64,000 bases of DNA from Streptomyces stelliscabiei (lineage in GTDB: Bacteria; Actinomycetota; Actinomycetes; Streptomycetales; Streptomycetaceae), in the NCBI RefSeq assembly GCF_014873495.1, contig NZ_JADBGF010000001.1, positions 62,001-126,000 of the forward strand. The letters are read 5' to 3'. Each line of letters begins with the position of its first letter. The first letter of the stretch is position 1. A program made the position numbers and the translations under genes. The notes under the pieces were generated by a model, which saw only the letters and a program-made list of their open reading frames with translations, was not told where the DNA came from and searched no databases. This document shows, one piece after another, positions 1 through 7,550 of the stretch.

Positions 1-975
1 CCGGGCCAGCTCGGCACGGACGACCGCCAGCGACAATGCCCCGCCGGCCACATCGGCCGGGTCGCCCAGGGCAGCGAGCCTGCCGTCCGGGCCGGTCGCG
101 GTCGGGCCGGGGGCCTCCTCCAGGGCCGGACAGCTCACTGGAGAGATCAACAGCAGCGGGGTGTCCGGGTGCCCGTCCCGGATCGTGTCCAGGAATCCGT
201 GTACCGCCGGGCCGAACGTCCGCAGCCGGAAGGCGGACAAACTCACGATGTTGATGCCCACCTTGAGGCTGATCAGGTCGGCGGGCGTATCGCGGATTGT
301 CCGGGCGACATAGGGATCCAGAAGCGCGTTGCCCGCCTGGCTGAGGTTGATCACCTCTACCCCTCCGAGCGCAGCTGCCACCACTGGCCAGGTCCCGGTC
401 GGGCCGTCGGCCTCGATGCAGTGGCTGATGGAACTGCCGTAGTGCACCCAGCGGCGCCGCCCGTCCGGCAGCGGTGCCAGCACCTCGCCGTCAGCGCGCA
501 GTGCCACCAGCTCCGTTGGGGTCTGCTGTGGCAGCCACAACTCGACGCCCTTCATGCCGACCGGCAGCCCGGCGAACCGTACGGTTGTTGGTTCGCCCGG
601 GATGAGCCGTTGAGCGGCCCCGGGGCCCGCCATCCGCAGCACGTTGCCCACCGGTGCCCGCTGACGCCCGGCCAGGTGGCCGTCCACCAGCAGCTCCAGC
701 ATCCCGGTCGGGCGAGGGTGGAGGTCGGAGTCGAGCTGGCCGGTGGAGGTGAGTACCTCCAGCTCCAATGCGCACGCATCGGTGCGGAACACCAGCCGCA
801 CCCCCGAAGGCATCACGGTCACTCCGTAGACCGACGGGTCCTGGTACTGCTCCTTGGTCCACGCGGGCAACCGGCGCGGCATCACCCCTGCCTGTGTGGT
901 CTCCAGGTCCAGCGCGCCCCGTAACTCCACCGGCCCGCCCACCAGCGGAACCTCCCGCAGCGTCGCCACCTTCAC
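1..975 (-). CDS. SGNH/GDSL-type hydrolase (3' end beyond window)
   Basis: Translated in the frame that starts with GTG at 975, the product runs 325 codons to the window edge without a stop. An AGGAG ribosome site lies just upstream of the GTG. The C-terminal half has SGNH-hydrolase features: a nucleophile block HYGSSISH in place of the usual GDS motif, then a KVGIN block where the family has the oxyanion Gly/Asn. The N-terminal ~165 residues look like the beta-sandwich that precedes the catalytic domain in some secreted or cytosolic carbohydrate esterases. The likely role is hydrolysis of an ester, perhaps an acetylated sugar. The substrate cannot be told, and the catalytic Asp-His pair lies outside the window. 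Confidence 0.72.
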   Translation of the reverse strand, partial: MKVATLREVPLVGGPVELRGALDLETTQAGVMPRRLPAWTKEQYQDPSVYGVTVMPSGVRLVFRTDACALELEVLTSTGQLDSDLHPRPTGMLELLVDGHLAGRQRAPVGNVLRMAGPGAAQRLIPGEPTTVRFAGLPVGMKGVELWLPQQTPTELVALRADGEVLAPLPDGRRRWVHYGSSISHCIEADGPTGTWPVVAAALGGVEVINLSQAGNALLDPYVARTIRDTPADLISLKVGINIVSLSAFRLRTFGPAVHGFLDTIRDGHPDTPLLLISPVSCPALEEAPGPTATGPDGRLAALGDPADVAGGALSLAVVRAELAR

Positions 976-1033
976 CGCTCCTGTCCCAGGTCAATGTGGA
1001 CCGCAGGTGACATCGACCCGGCGCATTCGTGGC

Positions 1034-1582
1034 TCATCGGCGCCCGCCGAACTCGAAGTCGTGGACCTCGATGTCCGCGTACCGGTCCGCAGTCAGGACG
1101 GCTCGTGCCGTGTCCGGATCCGCAGCCCTGAGCAGCACTGCCGTACCCAGCCAGGTGTCGCCGTCGTCGGACAGCAGCGGCCCGTACGCGACCAGCTCGT
1201 CCCGGTCGCGCGGCAGGGCAAGGTCGGCGGCCGGGCCCTCGCCGAGGCCGAGCACCAGGTACCGGTTGCCACCGGTCCGGCCGCCGGGGAAATCCCACAT
1301 GGTGCGCCCCAGCACGTTGTGCCACCGGCGCAGCAGCACGTCCCGGTACGCGCCGGCCTGGTAGTTGGGCTCGTCGAAGGCGAACGCGCGGGCGGCGGCG
1401 GGATCGGGCAGGTCGACGATGTGAACGCTGCCCGTCGGTGTTTCACCATCATCGGCGAAGGTCGGACCGCGCGCGATCAGCTCCTTCACGTACCGGTCCA
1501 TGTAGGACCAGTGCTCCTCCACCAACTCCTCGCGTAACGCAAGGGAGCCGGGCCGGTCACGGTGGTAGCAGAAGAACTCCAT
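1034..1582 (-). CDS. YCII-family protein
   Basis: A 182-residue protein beginning MEFFCYHRD. It has two similar halves of about 90 residues, each a small alpha/beta ferredoxin-like unit of the YCII type. The first half carries the conserved His and Asp seen in muconolactone-isomerase-like folds. An upstream GTG at 1588 is also in frame, but the ATG at 1582 is better placed behind a GGGGAAGGG stretch. It follows the hydrolase gene on the same strand by 58 bp, so the two may be co-transcribed. The biochemical role is unknown; YCII proteins are often small enzymes or dimeric accessory proteins of catabolic or secondary pathways. Confidence 0.7.
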   Translation of the reverse strand: MEFFCYHRDRPGSLALREELVEEHWSYMDRYVKELIARGPTFADDGETPTGSVHIVDLPDPAAARAFAFDEPNYQAGAYRDVLLRRWHNVLGRTMWDFPGGRTGGNRYLVLGLGEGPAADLALPRDRDELVAYGPLLSDDGDTWLGTAVLLRAADPDTARAVLTADRYADIEVHDFEFGGRR

Positions 1583-1750
1583 GACCACAGACCCTTCCCC
1601 ATCAAAGGCGCCCTCTCAACTGGCTTTTGGCAACTGGCTTCGTCGATCTCTAGGAACAGCGTTTGTCGATCGGTTCTGGAGGCGGTTGGTGATCACCCAG
1701 CTCGCGGATGTCGATGACAAACGACGGCACTGTCGTGTCTGGGGATGCGG

Positions 1751-1784
1751 GACGGCCAGCCGCCCGTCAGGGCGGCTGGCCGTC
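1751..1784. terminator. Perfect 15-bp hairpin, likely bidirectional terminator
   Basis: GACGGCCAGCCGCCC at 1751-1765 and its exact complement at 1770-1784 enclose a GTCA loop. It lies between the start of the YCII gene and the 3' end of the GNAT gene, where it would stop leftward transcription from the GNAT gene. There is no T-run, as is usual in high-GC actinobacteria. Confidence 0.75.
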
Positions 1785-1856
1785 GAAGGTGGGAGTAGTG
1801 GCAGAGGTCGACCGGAAGGGAGACCGGGGGCGGTTCAGGCCACGTATGAATTTCGT

Positions 1857-2309
1857 TTATGGCGCCATGTCACGCAGATCTGGGCGGTTCCTGGGCAGCC
1901 CGAAGCCCGCCATCTCCTTTTCCTCGTAGGACAGGAAGCCCAGACTCCGGTAGAACGCGTGGTTGCGCTTGCCCTCCGGTGACGCCTCGTGGTCCGTGGA
2001 CAGGAGGAAGAAGCGGCAGTGCGAGTAGCGCGGCATGAGGTCCTCGATCAAGGCCCGGCCGATGCCCTGCCTGTGATACTTGGGGTTGACCACGACGTCC
2101 TGGACGTAACAGATGTGCTCGTCGTCAGAAATGGTCCGGGCCAGTCCGAGGAGCGTTCCTGAACCGTCGCGTGCCGTGATGACGAGGTGCGAGTTCAGTA
2201 GGCCGCGGCAGAGCTTGTCGACGTCTTTGGTGTAGCCCTCCCAGCCGACCGAGTCGTAGAGGCCGAGCATCTCCTCAGGATCGAAAGCATCCTCTTTCGC
2301 TATGAACAC
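1857..2309 (-). CDS. GNAT-family N-acetyltransferase
   Basis: A 150-residue single-domain GNAT protein. Its motif A reads VVVNPKYHRQGIGRALIEDL, containing the acetyl-CoA pyrophosphate loop RQGIG. A typical beta5 block, NHAFYRSLGF, lies near the C-terminus. I choose the GTG at 2309 (VFIAKED) because AGGGG lies 8 bases upstream. The open frame continues to 2459, but that extension crosses the end of an IS21 remnant and the IS256 terminus, so it is not original protein. The substrate is unknown. The mobile elements directly upstream probably altered its promoter. Confidence 0.82.
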   Translation of the reverse strand: MFIAKEDAFDPEEMLGLYDSVGWEGYTKDVDKLCRGLLNSHLVITARDGSGTLLGLARTISDDEHICYVQDVVVNPKYHRQGIGRALIEDLMPRYSHCRFFLLSTDHEASPEGKRNHAFYRSLGFLSYEEKEMAGFGLPRNRPDLRDMAP

Positions 2310-2339
2310 ACCAAAACCCCTATGCAGCGGTACCGCTTC

Positions 2340-2424
2340 TGATGACGAACTCAACACCGCATCTGACTTCACGCTCGTCAGGCACGTCAAGATCGACAAC
2401 CACTGAGCCTCAGCCAGCCAGCCT
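2340..2424 (-). mobile_element. Outer end of an IS21-type element (IstB 3' tail), split by the IS256 insertion
   Basis: If the IS256-type element and one 8-bp duplication are removed, the IstB reading frame to the right continues into this segment and reaches a stop near 2388 (ending WLRLSGCRS). The segment is therefore the last codons and outer end of the same IS21-type element. The left boundary near 2340 is approximate. Confidence 0.5.
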
Positions 2425-3802
2425 GGGACTGTAAATCGTTCGGTGTAACTCCCGATCATGGAAGATGCATCGATGACCAGTGAGAACGTGTCCGAGCACG
2501 AGGCTGCCGGGTCGGCAGCGGCGGTGTCGGCGAAGGCCGTGGACGACCAGCTGATCGACGAGCTGGTGAGCCGTGCCCAGGCCGAGGGCCTTCAGTTGAC
2601 CGGCGAGGGCGGGCTGCTGCAGCAGTTGACGAAGCGGCTGCTGGAATCCGCCCTCGAGGGCGAGATCACCGATCACCTCGGCTATGACAAGCACGATCCG
2701 GCGGGCAAGGACGGTGGCAACTCCCGCAATGGCAAACGATCCAAGACCGTGCTGACCGACGTGGGGCCGGTGGAGATAACCGTGCCCCGCGACCGGGACG
2801 GCTCCTTCGAACCGAAGATCGTCAAGAAGCGGCAGAAGCGCCTAACCGGCGTCGACGAGATGGTCATCTCGCTGGCCGCCAAGGGCTTGACCACCGGAGA
2901 AGTCCAGGCCCACCTGGCCGAGGTCTACGGCGCCGAGGTCTCCCGGCAGACCATCTCCACCATCACCGACAAAGTCCTTGAGGGCATGGCCGAATGGCAG
3001 AACCGCCCCCTCGACGCCGTCTATCCGGTGGTCTTCATCGACGCCATCCACGTGAAGATCCGCGACGGTGCCGTCGCCAACCGGCCCATCTACGTGGCCC
3101 TGGCTGTCACTGTCGAGGGCCGGCGCGAGATCCTGGGCCTGTGGGCCGGGGACGGCGGTGAGGGCGCCAAGCACTGGCTTCACATCCTCACCGAGATCAA
3201 GAACCGCGGTGTCAACGACGTGCTGATGCTGGTCTGCGACGGGCTCAAGGGCCTGCCCGAGGCGGTCGAGACGGTCTGGCCCCGGACCATCGTGCAGACG
3301 TGCGTGGTGCACCTGCTGCGGAACTCCTTCCGCTATGCCGCCCGCCAGGACTGGGACAAGATCGCCAAACTTCTCAAGCCCGTCTACACCGCACCGACCG
3401 AGGAGGCCGCCCTGGAGCGGTTCGCGGAGTTCGCTGACGCGTGGGGCAGGAAGTATCCGGCGATCGTGAAGCTGTGGGAGAACGCCTGGGAGGAGTTCAC
3501 CCCGTTCCTCCGGTTCGACACCGAGATCCGCCGCATCGTCTGCACCACCAACGCAATTGAGTCGGTGAACGCGCGGATACGACGGGCGGTCAAGGCCCGC
3601 GGCCACTTCCCCAGCGAGCAGGCCGCGCTGAAGTGCGTCTACATGGCGATCATGTCTCTCGATCCCACCGGCAGGGGCCAGGCCCGCTGGACCATGCGCT
3701 GGAAGACCGCGCTGAACGCCTTCGACGTCACCTTCGACGGCCGACTCTCAGCAGCCCGTCAGTAACCAACAACCCCAGTTACACCGCTCGTTTGACAGAC
3801 CC
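2425..3802 (+). mobile_element. IS256-family insertion sequence, apparently complete
   Basis: A 1378-bp element carrying one intact Mutator-type transposase. The ends are imperfect 26-bp inverted repeats: 2425-2450 begins GGGACTGTAAATCG, and the complement of 3777-3802 begins GGGTCTGTCAAACG. Both finish GCGGTGTAACT or TCGGTGTAACT. The 8-bp sequence GCCAGCCT flanks both sides (2417-2424 and 3803-3810), which fits the 8-9 bp target duplication of this family. An intact gene, ends and duplication suggest a recent and possibly still active insertion. Confidence 0.92.
2473..3765 (+). CDS. IS256-family (Mutator-type) transposase
   Basis: A 430-residue DDE transposase. The catalytic Asp residues sit in FIDAIHVK and VCDGLKG, and the Glu in TTNAIESVNAR. 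The CxxH-type block following the second Asp reads QTCVVHLLR. The N-terminal third (SRQTISTITDK) holds the DNA-binding region. The ATG at 2473 has GGAAG 8 bases upstream; an in-frame ATG at 2458 has no ribosome site. The length matches intact family members and there is no lesion, so the element may be mobile. Confidence 0.95.
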   Translation: MTSENVSEHEAAGSAAAVSAKAVDDQLIDELVSRAQAEGLQLTGEGGLLQQLTKRLLESALEGEITDHLGYDKHDPAGKDGGNSRNGKRSKTVLTDVGPVEITVPRDRDGSFEPKIVKKRQKRLTGVDEMVISLAAKGLTTGEVQAHLAEVYGAEVSRQTISTITDKVLEGMAEWQNRPLDAVYPVVFIDAIHVKIRDGAVANRPIYVALAVTVEGRREILGLWAGDGGEGAKHWLHILTEIKNRGVNDVLMLVCDGLKGLPEAVETVWPRTIVQTCVVHLLRNSFRYAARQDWDKIAKLLKPVYTAPTEEAALERFAEFADAWGRKYPAIVKLWENAWEEFTPFLRFDTEIRRIVCTTNAIESVNARIRRAVKARGHFPSEQAALKCVYMAIMSLDPTGRGQARWTMRWKTALNAFDVTFDGRLSAARQ

Positions 3803-3960
3803 GCCAGCCTTGGCCGGTTCCTCGGCGCGGGCTCGGGTGCTGGCGAGGCGATAGGAGTCGGTGCCGGTCTCGATGATGGTGCCGTTGAAGGTGAGGCGGT
3901 CGACGATGGCCGCGCAGAGGCGGGGGTCGGTGAAGGTCTTGGTCCAGCCATCTGGGGCTG
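3803..3960 (-). pseudogene. istB: IstB-like ATPase, C-terminal remnant (IS21 family)
   Basis: The minus frame reads GWTKTFTDPRLCAAIVDRL, followed by ETGTDSYRL. This is the C-terminal signature of IstB, the AAA+ helper ATPase of IS21 transposons. Everything upstream of GWTK is missing: similarity stops near 3960, where unrelated sequence leading to the recombinase module begins. The 3' end is cut by the IS256-type element and resumes on its other side. The Walker motifs are absent, so the fragment is not functional. Confidence 0.8.
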
Positions 3961-4094
3961 GCACTTGTTCCTTTTCGAGGATCGCCGCTGCCACCGCCCC
4001 GTATCCATCTCTTGCGGTTCTCGTTGGTCTTCACGGTGGCGCTCGGATTCTCCAGGTGCTGCCTTGATCGGTGAGGTGCGAGGAAGGCGTGCCG

Positions 4095-5158
4095 GTGACA
4101 TCCCAGTTGCGGGTGATCGAGGGTGGTGCCGTCCTGCTGGAGCCAGTGACCGCCGATCCGTGGGAGTTCCAGGCCGAGTGTGTCGAGGCGTTCGTCGCTT
4201 CATGGCGGCCCCGCGGGTTCAGCCCGGTGACGGTTGAGAACGACATTGGCCTGCTGGAGCGAACGCTCACTGCGCTGGGCCGGCCCGCGTGGGACGTCAC
4301 GCCGGAGGACATCGACCGCGTCGTCGGCGATCTGGCCCTCGCGGGGCGGGCGGCTTCGACCCGGCGCGAGTATGTGCAGATCTTCAAGGGATTCCATCGG
4401 TTCCTGCAGGTCCGCAAGGCCGTTGAGATCGAAGCGGGGTTCGGCGTCCGTCTGGTCTGCCCGGTGGACGAGTTCAACGCCGCGCGGCATGTCGGGGACG
4501 ATTCCCTGGCCCAACTGCCGCCGCCGACCCCGGAACGGGTGGCGGAGTTCTTCGACTTCCTCAAGGCCCGGATCGCCACTGCCCGCAAGTACGGGCCCGC
4601 GGCCCGAGATTATGCGATGTTCCGGACCCTGTATCACGCTGGCCTGCGCTCGGAGGAGGCGTCCCTGCTGGACCGTCCCGACATTCACTTCTCGCGGGGC
4701 CCGTTCGGAAAACTCCACATTCGATTCGGCAAGGGCGCCCGCACTTCTGGCCCCAGGCCGCGCTGGTGCCCATGCTGGACGGCCTCGACCTCGTCCTGCA
4801 CTGGTTCCTCGATGACGTGCGGGGTAAGTTCCCCGACTCGCCGGTCCTGTTCGCGGACGAGTCCGGAGGTAGCCTGCCCCGCGGGACGATCCGCAACCGC
4901 CTGCGCTATCTGATGGAACTCGAAGGACGCCCAGCCGCCGACCGGTTCAGCCCGCATGCCCTGCGGCGGGCCTGCGCGACCCACAACTACGAACGCGGCG
5001 TGGACCTCGTGGCGATCCAGCAACTCCTCGGTCACTGGACGGCCAGTTCGACCATGCGATACGTCCGGCCGTCCGCGACATTCATCGAGGACGCCTATCG
5101 CCGCGCGGTGACCACCACGCTGAGCGAACTCACCGCCGACGAGGGCAGCCCCGCATGA
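4095..5158 (+). pseudogene. Tyrosine recombinase/integrase with a frameshift near 4760
   Basis: The first part (from GTG at 4095, with AGGAAGG upstream) has the SAM-like core-binding domain and the first catalytic Arg in LYHAGLRSEEASLL. The second part, in another frame from about 4766, has HALRRACATH (the H-x-x-R box), LLGHW and the nucleophile Tyr in MRYV. One missing base near RPR/LVPML joins the two into a full ~355-residue enzyme. All catalytic residues survive across the break, so the lesion is recent or is a sequencing error. The stop overlaps the next gene by ATGA. The gene is the first of a three-gene recombinase module. Confidence 0.82.
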
Positions 5159-5469
5159 AGATCCGATGGCGCCTGCGGATGGCCGCCGCCCAGCGCGAGG
5201 TCTGGACCGGCACCCAGCTGCAGCGACTTCTGGCCGAACGTGCCGGCCTGCAGATGTCCTCCGCGTCGGTGTCGGCGCTGTTCACAAAGGAGCCTTCCCA
5301 GGTGAAGATGTCCACCCTGATCGCATTGTGCACCGCGCTGGAATGCACTCCCAACGACCTGTTCGAGGTCGACACCACCCCCGTCGAGCGCCCTGCCGCC
5401 CCACCACGGCCAGTCACTGATCTGCCCAAGGCAGCCTCCACCCGCGGCCGCTCGATGCCGCCGCTCTGA
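5155..5469 (+). CDS. XRE-like helix-turn-helix protein of the recombinase module
   Basis: A 104-residue Cro/CI-type DNA-binding protein. The helix-turn-helix covers about residues 20-65 (TQLQRLLAERAG, then SASVSALF) and ends in the typical CTALECTPNDLFEVD. A proline-rich tail follows. Its start codon overlaps the recombinase stop, so the two are probably translationally coupled. The same order (recombinase, small HTH protein, zinc-ribbon recombinase) is found in actinobacterial integrative modules. This protein may act as an accessory or directionality factor, or as a repressor; that role is inferred. Confidence 0.8.
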   Translation: MKIRWRLRMAAAQREVWTGTQLQRLLAERAGLQMSSASVSALFTKEPSQVKMSTLIALCTALECTPNDLFEVDTTPVERPAAPPRPVTDLPKAASTRGRSMPPL

Positions 5470-5482
5470 CCCGGGTGGCATC

Positions 5483-6664
5483 GTGGGCGTCAAACAGAGC
5501 GACTGCATCGGCTGCGGGGCCCCGGTCGGCTTCATCGACCGGCAGCCCTGCTGTCGCTGCACGGCCCGGAAGAAGGAAGCGGCGGGCAGGGGCGCTTGCC
5601 CCCGCTGCGGCCAGCAGCGCGTACTCCAGGAGGACACCGGCCGGTGCATCACCTGCTCACGCGTGTGCACCACCTGCGGTCACCCGGTGAGAGACAAGAC
5701 AGCGACGTTGTGCCGGGACTGTTCGCGCAAGACGGAACGCGACGCCGCCAAGGCGCGCTGTCCTCGCTGCAGTCGGCCTGGCTGTCTGCGCGAGGACACC
5801 GGCTGGTGCGGGCACTGCTCGCGTCCCCGCCAGACCAAACAGCCGCCCCGGCCCTGCCGCGAATGCGGCCGCGTGCGACGGCATGCCGGGCTGGGACTGT
5901 GCTCAGCCTGCTGGCACTGGCAGCGTCACCCCGACCGGCCCTTCGTCCGGGCCGAGAACCTGATCGCCGAACTCGCCGAACCCCCGGACTGGCTGCGGGA
6001 CTTCACCGCCGACTTCGCCGCCAAGTACTGCGTCAGCCGCGCCTACACGATGATCACCTCCCTGGGACGACTTCTCCTGGACGAGCAGTCCAACCGCCCG
6101 CAGGCTCTGCTCGAACGCTCCCGTCGTTCGGGACGCTCGATGGGCTCCCTCGCCCGCGCGCTGGAGGCCTTCTTCACCGGTCACAGCATGGCCATGGCCA
6201 CCGATCAGGCCGAGCGGCTCGCGGCTGGCCGCCGACAACGGCGCATCGATGCCGTCCCCGAGCCCCTGCGGACAATGGTGGACGCATTCGCCGATTTCAT
6301 GTTGCGCTCGCGCGAGAGGGCCCGCCGTGCCGGCACACGGCCTCGCAGCGATGGAACCGTCGAGGCGGCACTGGCCATCATGCGTGACCTCGCCCGCTTC
6401 CTCGCGGGTGAGCGCGGCAAGCAGGACTGGGCGCTGACCGATGTCCACGACGTCGAGGCCTTCCTCGCCGGCTCGCCCCAGGCCCGGAAACGTCGGCTGG
6501 TCGTGCTCGGGCAGTTCTTCCGCTTCGCTCGTTCGCAGAAGGTCACCCTGCACCGGAGCTCCGGTGGCACGGAAGGCGCAGTGAACCGCATCAAGAAGAT
6601 CAAGAGGCAGCTCTACGGCCGTGCCGGATTCGAATTGCTCCGCAAGCTGATCCTGCTCCAATAG
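5483..6664 (+). CDS. Zinc-ribbon recombinase-like protein, catalytic domain lost, ending in an ISL3 transposase tail
   Basis: The GTG at 5483 opens a 393-residue chimera. Residues 1-150 hold about five CxxC...CxxC zinc ribbons (CIGCG, CPRCGQQ, CTTCG, CPRCSR, CRECG). Residues 170-345 resemble a recombinase core-binding domain (LRDFTADF, LGQFFRFARSQK). From about residue 352 the sequence switches to VTLHRSSGGTEGAVNR, RQLYGRAGFELLRK, which is the C-terminus of an ISL3-family transposase. The expected Arg/His/Tyr catalytic domain is missing. The fusion stays open to a normal stop, so a hybrid protein could be made, but it should be catalytically dead as a recombinase. Confidence 0.8.
   Translation: MGVKQSDCIGCGAPVGFIDRQPCCRCTARKKEAAGRGACPRCGQQRVLQEDTGRCITCSRVCTTCGHPVRDKTATLCRDCSRKTERDAAKARCPRCSRPGCLREDTGWCGHCSRPRQTKQPPRPCRECGRVRRHAGLGLCSACWHWQRHPDRPFVRAENLIAELAEPPDWLRDFTADFAAKYCVSRAYTMITSLGRLLLDEQSNRPQALLERSRRSGRSMGSLARALEAFFTGHSMAMATDQAERLAAGRRQRRIDAVPEPLRTMVDAFADFMLRSRERARRAGTRPRSDGTVEAALAIMRDLARFLAGERGKQDWALTDVHDVEAFLAGSPQARKRRLVVLGQFFRFARSQKVTLHRSSGGTEGAVNRIKKIKRQLYGRAGFELLRKLILLQ
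6538..6664 (+). mobile_element. 3' remnant of an ISL3-family transposase gene
   Basis: This segment encodes HRSSGGTEGAVNRIKKIK and YGRAGFELL, the last ~40 residues typical of ISL3 transposases, including the conserved TEG Glu region. It is fused in frame to the zinc-ribbon recombinase gene. No matching inverted repeat was found downstream, so the outer end of the element is degenerate or lost. It differs from the ISL3 copy at 23.3 kb, so it comes from another element. Confidence 0.72.
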
Positions 6665-6771
6665 CGTCGCGCCCAGACTCTGCAGCCAACCCCCTGGTCA
6701 CGTCAGCGAGTGCGGTGGGCTGAGAAGATCACCGCGAGGCCACAGATTCCGTCGATACCGCGAAGGTCAGA

Positions 6772-7239
6772 ATGTCGGAGAGACCGCCCATAGACCGGGC
6801 CGAGGAGCGACTTCAATATGAGCTGAGCCGTGGGCAGCTGCCCCTCGCCGAACTGGACTTGGACGAGGTGTGGCTCAGGTTCGTGCGCTTCGGCTCCCAG
6901 CGCTTCGACACCGCGGACACGCCGGACGCTGATGGACTTCTCTTCCAGTACGGGACTCACGCCTTCGAGGGACCGCCCGTCTTCACGCTGGACCTGGCCC
7001 GGCAGTTCGAGATCAACGACGCTTCCGGCGAGCATGATCATTACATCCAGCTCCACTGCGAACTTCGGTACGAGCCCGTCCCCCAACTTAGGGCGCTGGG
7101 GCACTTCGAGACCTGGTTCTTCCACGACACGGACGACGAACTCGACGCCTGGGCCGACAGCCTGGGCCGCCAGGAATTCTGGCCGATCGTCCGCAACTTT
7201 CACCCCCGGGAAATCCGGGTCTACCAAGAGCAGGTGTGA
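6772..7239 (+). CDS. Hypothetical acidic cytosolic protein
   Basis: A 155-residue protein starting MSERPPIDRAEERLQYEL, with no membrane segment or signal peptide. It is rich in Asp/Glu and aromatic residues (ETWFFHDTDDELDAW). I recognise no domain. Codon use is typical of the window and no antisense frame looks better, so it is likely a real gene. It sits alone between the mobile-element block and the biosynthetic cluster. Confidence 0.55.
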   Translation: MSERPPIDRAEERLQYELSRGQLPLAELDLDEVWLRFVRFGSQRFDTADTPDADGLLFQYGTHAFEGPPVFTLDLARQFEINDASGEHDHYIQLHCELRYEPVPQLRALGHFETWFFHDTDDELDAWADSLGRQEFWPIVRNFHPREIRVYQEQV

Positions 7240-7550
7240 TCACAGCCGCGAAGCGATCTGCCTTGTGACGCTCCGCGACCGCTCCCCAAGATCTGTGCCA
7301 GAGCCTGCCCTTCATCGACATACTCACACCCAGCGACCTACGTCGCCTTCGCCGCATCCTCACATGAAGCGCTGTCCAGTCCTCCTGGACGTGCTCGCCG
7401 CCGCCAGGCCGTCACTCCGCTGCAGCCGACCTGTTCCGCCGGAACGTCCCGCCAGCTCACGCTCATGCACAACACGTAGACGATGCCATGGAACGCAGCC
7501 CGGCCCTCTGCGGGCAACCGTCCGGGATACCGGTGCCGCGAGCGCTCGGG
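7240..7550. other. Gene-poor spacer left of the biosynthetic cluster
   Basis: About 310 bp with no recognisable protein, RNA or repeat. It separates the hypothetical gene from the 3' end of the MFS exporter gene and may hold the exporter's terminator, but I see no strong hairpin. Confidence 0.4.

Noticed and set aside
2310..2459. N-terminal extension of the GNAT protein
   Set aside because: The extra 50 codons cross the IS21 end and the IS256 terminal repeat, and a GTG with a good ribosome site lies at the natural start.
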